A stretch of DNA of 46,810 nt from a virus, in IMG/VR virus record IMGVR_UViG_3300032322_001825, positions 1 to 46,810 of that record; one strand, written 5' to 3'. Shown here one piece after another: positions 21,017-27,067 of this stretch; position 1 is the first letter of the stretch, and every line of letters begins with the position of its first letter. The translations under genes were made by a program, and so were the position numbers. Below the pieces are notes generated by a model, which saw only the letters and a list, made by a program, of their open reading frames with translations, had not been told where the DNA came from and ran no database searches.

Positions 21017-22339
21017 CTAGAATTGGTCAAAAGATTCTTGAGCTGCTTTTTCATCATCCATGAATCTATCAAGCTCACTTGAATAATCTTCGTCTTCATC
21101 ACTCACAGAATCCGAAAGGAGTGAACCTTCAACAATTTCTATGTCTTCTAATTTTATCATTATCTTTCGGTACTCTTCTTTCATCTTCCACATATCTCCC
21201 TGCGCTCCACCTTTTTTAAGACGAGTACAGATTCCAAGAGCGTTAACTTGAGCGAGATATTTACCAACTGATGGAGTAGGCAAATCCAAATAGGTAGCAA
21301 GTCCGGCACTTGAAATACCATCACGATACTTTGCGAGTGGTGATAGAGCGCTTCTTCGAGTTTTTGGAATGGAATCAAAGGCAGTCTTAAAAAGCAGTTT
21401 CTTTTCTGGTTCTGTAAGCTGACCTTTATGTGCGAGTGCATCTGGTCGAAGGTGAGGATTAGCCTTATTGATTGCAATGAATCCACTAGCAAGAGTATAA
21501 AGCTGAGCTGTCACACGCATAGGCATCTCTGGTGATGGCACGAAGTCCACAAGTCCAGATTTAAAGTCAGTCAAAACAGCTGAGCGAACACGAGTAGCAA
21601 AGTCAGCTACTACTAGTAGTTCCTCGCGCATCTCTGGTGAAAGATTTACTTCCTCTCCCATATCCATAGTGTTGATAACTAGGTTGATAAAGTGAGTAAA
21701 GCACGCCTTCAAATGGTCACGCTTAGCTTGGATATCACCAGCGTTACTGAGCGCTCTACGACCCACTTCCATACGGTCTGGAAGGTCAATGTTATACATA
21801 ATGAAACGGTCTCCCATGGCTGACATTTCCTCAAGGTGACGATAGATGATTTCAGTACACCCAGCAATGGCACCGACTTTACCTTTCCAGGTGATGTCAT
21901 CGCCTGTGCCTGTTCTTTTAACATATTCTCCATCGTAAATCTCACGAAGCTGAGACATGATTTCTTTTTTAGCATCCTTGTTCTTTGAAAGAACAGAAGT
22001 AAAATCCTTAAAAGCCATCAACCCATTATTCATTTTCAAAAGTAGTGAGGTTTCTTTTCCGGTCTTCTTCTGACCTGAAGCAAAAGTGTTAACGGTAAGG
22101 TCGGAAATAGGGTGAACAAAATCAAGACCAGAAATAGCAGAAATCATTTCTGTTTTACCAGCTGATGGTGGGGCAACAAGAAGAAGCCATACAGGGTCGA
22201 GGTCCATTCGATTAGCGATGACAGTAGCCACAACCATTCGAACAAGCCCCTTGTCTGCAAGGAGGAATACTTTCTCAACTTCTTTTTCAAGAAGCTCGAT
22301 TGTTACTATTTCTTCTGGTTTTAATAATTTTTCTTCCAT
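21017..22339 (-). CDS. AAA+ / MCM-like ATPase, probable replicative helicase
   Basis: 440 aa from ATG 22339 (CAATATTATGG context); a longer frame from 22372 would enter the hairpin at 22361 and is rejected. Walker A is APPSAGKT (56-63). A Walker B-like strand and acidic residue occur in GLMAFKDFTSVL. The sensor region shows GAIAGCTEII, and a finger-like Arg is in MGDRFIMYNIDLPDRMEVGR. The C-terminal third looks like a winged helix (ISSAGLATYLDLPTPSVGKY), then an acidic tail (VSDEDEDYSSELD). Next to the primase it is the best candidate for the DNA-unwinding motor. Loader function is an alternative. Confidence 0.75.
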   Translation of the reverse strand: MEEKLLKPEEIVTIELLEKEVEKVFLLADKGLVRMVVATVIANRMDLDPVWLLLVAPPSAGKTEMISAISGLDFVHPISDLTVNTFASGQKKTGKETSLLLKMNNGLMAFKDFTSVLSKNKDAKKEIMSQLREIYDGEYVKRTGTGDDITWKGKVGAIAGCTEIIYRHLEEMSAMGDRFIMYNIDLPDRMEVGRRALSNAGDIQAKRDHLKACFTHFINLVINTMDMGEEVNLSPEMREELLVVADFATRVRSAVLTDFKSGLVDFVPSPEMPMRVTAQLYTLASGFIAINKANPHLRPDALAHKGQLTEPEKKLLFKTAFDSIPKTRRSALSPLAKYRDGISSAGLATYLDLPTPSVGKYLAQVNALGICTRLKKGGAQGDMWKMKEEYRKIMIKLEDIEIVEGSLLSDSVSDEDEDYSSELDRFMDDEKAAQESFDQF

Positions 22340-22360
22340 AATATTGTTGGGGTAATAGCC

Positions 22361-22421
22361 CCTGTGAACCAATCAATCTTAGGTAAACAGCTAGTAAACC
22401 CTTGATTGAGTGGTTCACAGG
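22361..22421 (-). ncRNA. Long leader hairpin upstream of AAA+ gene
   Basis: Arms CCTGTGAACCA (22361-22371) and TGGTTCACAGG (22411-22421) are perfectly complementary over 11 bp. After one mismatch TCAATC/GATTGA adds 6 bp. The loop contains a direct repeat of GTAAAC. It sits between the stop of the small gene 22427 and the AAA+ start, and has no T-run, so it may process, stabilise or regulate the operon mRNA. Confidence 0.55.
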
Positions 22422-22426
22422 AAACA

Positions 22427-22585
22427 CTACTTTCCTGTTGCTTGTTTTGCTTTCTCAAGATACTTCGCTGCCTTCTTTTTCAACCTTAAGAAGAGCGCTC
22501 CTTCGTTTGGTCCAAGGTCTTTTATACTCATTAGTACCTTGTGACATTGCTTCATATAGTATTGTTGGTTATGTTTCTTTGTCAT
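22427..22585 (-). CDS. Small basic helical protein (52 aa)
   Basis: ATG 22585 follows the primase stop by 1 nt. Reads MTKKHNQQYYMKQCHKVLMS, then a helix LFLRLKKKAAKYLEKAKQAT. Basic and helical throughout. Close coupling to the primase and AAA+ ATPase suggests a replication accessory or nucleic-acid-binding role, which is inference. Confidence 0.6.
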   Translation of the reverse strand: MTKKHNQQYYMKQCHKVLMSIKDLGPNEGALFLRLKKKAAKYLEKAKQATGK

Positions 22586-22586
22586 A

Positions 22587-23612
22587 TTACTTTTCGTTTA
22601 AAATTATTTTAATTGCATCTGATAAGTTGCACTGGTTTAGTTGTTGTACGACATCAATAACATCTCCCAATTTGTCACATCCGAAACATTTTACTCTGTT
22701 TTGTTTCTCATAGTAGTGCATCGAAGGGGTCTTTTCTTGATGCCAGATACAGCAAGCGGTATTGTCGTTATTAAATCTAATGAACTGTGGAATCGGAACC
22801 TGTTTTGCTTGAGCTAGTTTATCATTATTGAAGTCGTCTCTCTTGACTTGAAAATATTTTATAGCTCTCTTGACTTCATTAAACTTATTCATGAACATCG
22901 TGATGACGTACTGCAGATGTTTATCACTTTGATACGCTGCTCTGACATCTCTTGCTCGTTCCATATATGAGTCAATAGCTGTTTTATACTGACGCTCATA
23001 TGCAACCATTTCTTTTTTCGTCTTCGCTCCTTTCCAATCTTCTGGTAGTAAGTAGCTTTCTGAATCAAGAAGTAGTGATGTAAATGTTTTCCCTGACTTC
23101 TGCAAAAATTCCGTCACATCTTTATATTCTTTTGGTATCCAGATTATTTTAGAGCGAGGTATCATTGCGTGTATCTTGAATGCTCCTTTTATTCCTGCAT
23201 CATCACTATCAAGACAGATATATATTTGTTCGAAGTTCTCATTTATATATTTCGCCCATCCTTCCTTAAAAGTGGAAGCTCCACCGGTAGAAGAAATAGC
23301 TTGAACACTAGCCGAAAGAAGACGAAGGCAGTCGAGTTCTCCTTCACAAATGACAAGCATTTTGTTTTCTTTATTAAGAGTTTTCAATCCATACAAAACA
23401 GACGAAGCACCGGCTTCGTATTTGTATTTAGGACCCTCAGTAGATTCAGGGTCTCTGCGATATTTATTAAATAGATGATTACCTTTGATGTCGTGGACTG
23501 GAATAACAATATGAGAACCATCCCAAGATAGTTCGTAAGTAGAAATTACTTCATCTGAGATTCCTCTCATTAAAAGCCAATCTTTAATTCTTGTTTCTAG
23601 CTGTTTTTTCAT
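22587..23612 (-). CDS. DnaG-type primase with C-terminal zinc finger (permuted)
   Basis: 341 aa. The N-terminal part (WDGSHIVIPVHDIKGN, then KYEAGASSVLYGL) matches the RNA polymerase domain of DnaG-type primases. The TOPRIM fold follows, with CEGELDCLRLL (Glu90) and CLDSDDAGIKG (Asp135, Asp137). A helical linker leads to a C-terminal CHC2-type zinc finger (residues about 282-335): CIWHQEKTPSMHYY and VKCFGC with Cys288, His291, Cys309, Cys312. In DnaG and T7 gp4 the zinc finger is N-terminal, so the order here is reversed. It should make primers on the lagging strand. Confidence 0.88.
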   Translation of the reverse strand: MKKQLETRIKDWLLMRGISDEVISTYELSWDGSHIVIPVHDIKGNHLFNKYRRDPESTEGPKYKYEAGASSVLYGLKTLNKENKMLVICEGELDCLRLLSASVQAISSTGGASTFKEGWAKYINENFEQIYICLDSDDAGIKGAFKIHAMIPRSKIIWIPKEYKDVTEFLQKSGKTFTSLLLDSESYLLPEDWKGAKTKKEMVAYERQYKTAIDSYMERARDVRAAYQSDKHLQYVITMFMNKFNEVKRAIKYFQVKRDDFNNDKLAQAKQVPIPQFIRFNNDNTACCIWHQEKTPSMHYYEKQNRVKCFGCDKLGDVIDVVQQLNQCNLSDAIKIILNEK

Positions 23613-23626
23613 AATGCGACTTTATG

Positions 23627-23672
23627 TTATCCACAACAATTCGTTGCGTATAATTATTATACTTGTTAGAAT
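23627..23672 (+). promoter_or_regulatory. DnaA-box promoter, copy C
   Basis: TTATCCACA (23627-23635), 8 nt, -35 TTGCGT (23644-23649), 17 nt, -10 TAGAAT (23667-23672). The inverted repeat is weaker here (CAAC-AATTC-GTTG). It drives the rightward genes from 23711; its 5' side also borders the leftward primase gene, so it could be a shared operator for both. Confidence 0.65.
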
Positions 23673-23710
23673 AATAATATACAAATATTAATGTGTGGAA
23701 AACTAAATTT

Positions 23711-23902
23711 ATGCCAAAGATTTTAAAAGAAAAACTACATATCTATGAAAAGTACCAAGAATTAGTGTGGGCTTTGTCATCTCAGGGTTATAATAACGAA
23801 GAGATTGGAGGTATCTTCAATCGCAGTAGGTCACAAATATCTCGCGTTGTAAATAGTATGCCAAAAGGATGGAAGACGAAATGGAAAAAGATTAAAGATT
23901 GA
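23711..23902 (+). CDS. Small helix-turn-helix DNA-binding protein (63 aa)
   Basis: ATG 23711 in AAATTTATG context; an upstream ATG at 23693 would add six residues. The segment LSSQGYNNEEIGGIFNRSRS followed by QISRVVNSMP is a typical helix-turn-helix with the recognition helix RSRSQISRVV. The C-terminus is basic (KGWKTKWKKIKD). It is the first gene after promoter copy C and so a good candidate for the regulator that binds the operator shared by the three promoters. That link is inferred. Confidence 0.75.
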   Translation: MPKILKEKLHIYEKYQELVWALSSQGYNNEEIGGIFNRSRSQISRVVNSMPKGWKTKWKKIKD

Positions 23903-23958
23903 ACGAAGGCAGGATAAGGTGTCTGCTAGTCGCTCGGACATCTTATCCTACTTTGGTT
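23902..23958 (+). ncRNA. Hairpin with AGTCGCT loop, copy 2
   Basis: AGGATAAGGTGTC (23911-23923) pairs with GACATCTTATCCT (23937-23949), 13 bp with one wobble, around the loop TGCTAGTCGCTCG. Outer flanks AACGAAGG and CTTTGGTT extend the helix with one mismatch. It is the longest of the three AGTCGCT hairpins and sits in the leader of the SSB-like gene. Confidence 0.55.
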
Positions 23959-24042
23959 GAAGGTAGGTTTATAAATTAACGCCACGGTCACAGTCACGGA
24001 CCTAGAAGGTCAAGGACAACGACATCGGCAAAATAAATTATT

Positions 24043-24462
24043 ATGTCTACTGAAGAAAATAAAGACTTAGGTCTTGACTCTGTTAAAGACGGAGAACTGC
24101 TTAAATGGGAAACCATTGGCACAAAGGTAGTTGGTGTTCTTAAATCTTATACTCCTCGCAGAACAGCGATGGGTGACGGACACATCTACGAAGTTAAAAC
24201 AAAAGAAGGAACTGTTCCCTTCTTTGCAACGATGCTTCTTCACAAGAAGCTTCGCGATGTTCCAATTGGAAACATTGTATCTATTACTTATGTGAAGAAA
24301 ACAAAGACAGGCGGAGGTACAGACCTCAAGCACTTTGAAGTGTCACAAGGTAAAGCAACTCCAGAACGCCTTGCAGCAATCGGAGTTGAGTTATTCGATG
24401 ATACCGCTTCTACTATAGAAGAAGGTGAAGACCAAGCAAAAAAGGACTTCGATAATATGTAA
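24043..24462 (+). CDS. Putative single-stranded DNA-binding protein
   Basis: 139 aa. A beta-rich body (LLKWETIGTKVVGVLKSYTP, then HIYEVKTKEGTVPFFATMLL, then IGNIVSITYVKKTKTGG) has the strand pattern of an OB fold. The acidic C-terminus (STIEEGEDQAKKDFDNM) resembles the partner-binding tail of phage SSBs such as T7 gp2.5, although the last residue is Met rather than Phe. Next to the exonuclease gene (2 nt apart), consistent with a recombination-replication set. Confidence 0.7.
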   Translation: MSTEENKDLGLDSVKDGELLKWETIGTKVVGVLKSYTPRRTAMGDGHIYEVKTKEGTVPFFATMLLHKKLRDVPIGNIVSITYVKKTKTGGGTDLKHFEVSQGKATPERLAAIGVELFDDTASTIEEGEDQAKKDFDNM

Positions 24463-24464
24463 TT

Positions 24465-25457
24465 ATGAAAACCTTAAGCGTTGAACAAATTCAAACGATA
24501 CTTAAGGAGAAAATTCCTGATGATTTAATTGTTGCTGAGCATACAGATAATAGTCACTTCTATCGCCATACGCGCGTGAATGAACTGTATGCTTCAGTGA
24601 CAACTAAATGTAACATTCTCGAATCTCCTCACTTAAAAAAATGGGCGGCTAAATTAGCTGTTGAGCATTTTGTAAATGAGGTAACGCTCGATAGGAACAT
24701 TCTTATTGAGCCAGGCAGAATTGAGATTTTACAAAAAGCTTCAATATTGAAGCATCAAGATACCTTCGAAGATGCCGGTGATGTAGGTACTCGCGGTCAC
24801 GCTGTTGTTGAACAATATCTTAATCAATGGATGGAAACAAAAGTCCGACCAGATGATATAAGAAAGTTCATTAATGACGAGGATATGCGCGTATTTGCCA
24901 TCGCTCGCAGTGCAGAAATGTTCTGCAGAGATTGGAATGTCATTCCGATTGCTTCAGAAATGAGAGTTGCTTCTACTAAATACAAGTTCGCAGGAACCTT
25001 AGATTCACTTATGATGGTGCTTAGCATTACAGAGAAAGGGAAAGGAGATTGTATCAACCACGATTTCCTTCCACTCTCCCAGAGTAATCCTCTTAAAGTT
25101 AAATGCCTTCATTGTGAATTAAAAGGTCAATACGAATTCGCTATTGTGGATTGGAAGACCTCTAACTCAATTGATAAAGTAGAGTATGCCATGCAGACCA
25201 GCGCCTACTGGCAAGCACTCTACGAGATGACAGGTCTGAAGCCTAAGAAGATATTTATTGTGAGACTTGATAAGGCTCATGCTAAATATGAGGTACGATG
25301 TTTGTCGAACCGTACCAAAGCATTCAAGGCTTTTGTGCTTGCAACGAAGATTTATGATTGGTTACATGACAATGAGCCAAAGCTAGTATCAGCAAATTCT
25401 CGTGAGCGTATTTCACTTGAATCATTAGTCGTTAATACAGAATCATCAAATGGATAA
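24465..25457 (+). CDS. RecB/Cas4-type PD-(D/E)XK exonuclease with zinc-like insert
   Basis: 330 aa. Motifs: GTRGHAVVEQYL (GxxxH-type helix), ASEMRVASTKYKFAGTLDSL (conserved Glu and GTLD), FAIVDWKTSNS (Asp and ExK-like DWK) and YAMQTSAYWQAL (QxxxY). This is the classical order of RecB-family nucleases. Between GTLD and VDWK there is an insert with CINHDFLPLSQ and KCLHCELKG (Cys, His, Cys, Cys) that could bind zinc. It probably degrades DNA ends for recombination or host DNA breakdown. The next gene overlaps its end by 8 nt. Confidence 0.88.
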   Translation: MKTLSVEQIQTILKEKIPDDLIVAEHTDNSHFYRHTRVNELYASVTTKCNILESPHLKKWAAKLAVEHFVNEVTLDRNILIEPGRIEILQKASILKHQDTFEDAGDVGTRGHAVVEQYLNQWMETKVRPDDIRKFINDEDMRVFAIARSAEMFCRDWNVIPIASEMRVASTKYKFAGTLDSLMMVLSITEKGKGDCINHDFLPLSQSNPLKVKCLHCELKGQYEFAIVDWKTSNSIDKVEYAMQTSAYWQALYEMTGLKPKKIFIVRLDKAHAKYEVRCLSNRTKAFKAFVLATKIYDWLHDNEPKLVSANSRERISLESLVVNTESSNG

Positions 25458-25767
25458 TGAACAAAAAGCTCTGTTTAATCGCTACGAAGATATCAAGACT
25501 GAAATTCGTAAGCTAGAAACAGAAGCCGAGGAGATAGCTCCTAAGATTATTTCTTTGGTTCCAGAGGATAAAGAACTGCAAGGTGAGAAAGGATATTTCT
25601 ATATACAGAAGCGTAACAAATGGAAGTATAGTCCTGCTCTTACTAACGCAGAGAAGAAACTCAAGGAAGATAAGAAGAGAGAGGAAGCCGATGGCACAGC
25701 CGAGGCAACTGCAACTCCGGTCTTATACTACAAGAGTGGAACAATCCCAGAGAAGAAAGAAGAATAA
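25450..25767 (+). CDS. Helical nuclease-partner-like protein (105 aa)
   Basis: Overlaps the exonuclease stop by 8 nt, so co-translated. The N-terminus is a coiled coil (FNRYEDIKTEIRKLETEAEE). The middle (GEKGYFYIQKRNKWKYSP) and ALTNAEKKLKEDKKREE resemble the small proteins found after RecB-type nucleases in many siphophages and podophages. Function unknown. It ends just before the bidirectional terminator. Confidence 0.65.
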   Translation: MDNEQKALFNRYEDIKTEIRKLETEAEEIAPKIISLVPEDKELQGEKGYFYIQKRNKWKYSPALTNAEKKLKEDKKREEADGTAEATATPVLYYKSGTIPEKKEE

Positions 25768-25797
25768 TAAAAAAGCCCTCGATGTGAGGGCTTTTTT
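25768..25797. terminator. Bidirectional intrinsic terminator
   Basis: AAAAAAGCCCTC-GATGT-GAGGGCTTTTTT: a 12-bp stem including A/T tracts on both sides, so it can stop the rightward nuclease unit and the leftward late unit that ends at 25806. Confidence 0.9.
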
Positions 25798-25805
25798 ATT
25801 TGCTA

Positions 25806-26048
25806 TTACTTTTCTTGAAAAGGTTTAATAAAGAAGTTGTAGAACGCTGATGAAGCAGCGAGAACTCCTAATATTGACTCCCATACATTCGTATCCTTAA
25901 GGAAGAAGTACGCACCTCCGAGGACAATCGAAAGAAGTATTGTGAGCCACATTGCCCCAGCTGAGTTTGTGCCAGTCTTCATTTTAATGAGCTGAACAAG
26001 TCCAGAAAGAGCAACACCTACGATACCTATTTGTAAAAATTCATTCAT
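25806..26048 (-). CDS. Holin-like membrane protein (80 aa)
   Basis: Three hydrophobic segments: IGIVGVALSGLVQLI (about 7-21), AMWLTILLSIVLGGAYFFL (about 32-50) and SILGVLAASSAFYNFFI (about 58-74), with a basic or polar tail KPFQEK. Size and number of spans fit a class I holin. It directly follows the amidase gene. Holins form membrane holes that release the endolysin at the time of lysis. Last gene of the late block. Confidence 0.78.
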   Translation of the reverse strand: MNEFLQIGIVGVALSGLVQLIKMKTGTNSAGAMWLTILLSIVLGGAYFFLKDTNVWESILGVLAASSAFYNFFIKPFQEK

Positions 26049-26052
26049 ATAA

Positions 26053-26640
26053 TTAATTATTAACTAATATGTCTGTTAATGCCTTAATTTGCCTACCAAT
26101 TTCGACCTTATCAATTGGCGCAAGTTTCGATTTCACATCAAGGATGAAGGCTTCCCATGTTTTACCTATCTTAGAGAAGGCATTGATAGGGTCGGTCCTT
26201 CGCCCTGGGTCCAGCCTATGATGACCTACGAGCTTTGTTTCATTGAGACTGTACTTTTTAAGTAAAGAAACAATGTACTCAACATAGTTCTCATAAGCTT
26301 TCTTTGAATCGAAATTACCCTTAGTTGTGTAGCATAACTCAACACCAAGGGCAGCATCGTTAGAGTCGAGACCAAAGAGTTCATTATCCTGTGGCTGACC
26401 ATAACGAACATGCCATGCTTTTTCATCAAGTGGAATACACTCGATGACACCTTTATCATCCACAAAGGCGTGAGCCGATGCGGACATTTCATTTGCAGAG
26501 TTGATGTAGTAATTTACATTGCCTTCTGCTGTAGAAGAATCGTTACCGGTATCATGACAGACAATAAATTTAACACCGGTATTTTTAAGACCGCTTCTTC
26601 GTAATGTACCTATTGGAATTAATTTAGTTTGTATTGTCAT
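26053..26640 (-). CDS. Endolysin, N-acetylmuramoyl-L-alanine amidase (Amidase_2)
   Basis: 195 aa. Zinc ligands and fold are visible: FIVCHDTGNDSS (His29), DEKAWHVRYGQPQ, GVELCYTT, and HHRLDPGRRTDPINAF carrying the last zinc ligand and the conserved Lys/Arg-DP. The C-terminal 40 residues are helical and may bind the wall or act as a linker. It cleaves the amide between muramic acid and the peptide. It has no signal peptide, so it relies on the holin-like partner at 25806. Confidence 0.93.
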   Translation of the reverse strand: MTIQTKLIPIGTLRRSGLKNTGVKFIVCHDTGNDSSTAEGNVNYYINSANEMSASAHAFVDDKGVIECIPLDEKAWHVRYGQPQDNELFGLDSNDAALGVELCYTTKGNFDSKKAYENYVEYIVSLLKKYSLNETKLVGHHRLDPGRRTDPINAFSKIGKTWEAFILDVKSKLAPIDKVEIGRQIKALTDILVNN

Positions 26641-27061
26641 GTTCGTTTTTTATACTTTTAAAGTGTTCTTCTAACAGACCATATAAGTGTTCGACATTCT
26701 TATTTGTGTCTGTGACTACTTGCATAACAGCTTTAATTGATTCACCTGTCATCTTTTGAAACTCAAGAGTCGCAGCATCGCGCCCTTGGAGTATTTTAGC
26801 CATCACTTCGTTCTCAGTTTTAATCCTAGTGAGTTCTAGTATTGTGGTCTGCTGAGAAGCTTCAAGGTCTTTCACCTTAGTCTCAAGTGCATCTACAGTT
26901 GATTTCAATAAATTAATAAGGCGGTCATCAGCCTTGTCAGTCTCTTCTCGTTTTTCTTTTACACCTTTTCCAAAAACAGAGAAGAGGGCAAAGCCACCAA
27001 GAATAATAATGGTGATTGCAGTTATCCAATTTGATGCTGTGGTTGGTAATAAATGTTCCAT
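26624..27061 (-). CDS. Membrane-anchored coiled-coil protein, spanin- or holin-like (145 aa)
   Basis: One N-terminal membrane segment (WITAITIIILGGFALFSVF, about 12-30) is followed by a basic stop and a long coiled coil (TVDALETKVKDLEASQQTTI). It overlaps the amidase start by 17 nt and lies inside the lysis cassette. This is the layout of inner-membrane spanins or of holin regulators. A lipoprotein partner is not visible, so a pure spanin pair is not supported. Confidence 0.65.
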   Translation of the reverse strand: MEHLLPTTASNWITAITIIILGGFALFSVFGKGVKEKREETDKADDRLINLLKSTVDALETKVKDLEASQQTTILELTRIKTENEVMAKILQGRDAATLEFQKMTGESIKAVMQVVTDTNKNVEHLYGLLEEHFKSIKNEHDNTN

Positions 27062-27067
27062 AATATT

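Noticed and set aside
23711-23902. Lysogeny repressor
   Set aside because: It is a 63-aa HTH protein without a dimerisation domain, and no integrase or attachment site is visible, so regulator of early/late control is the safer call.
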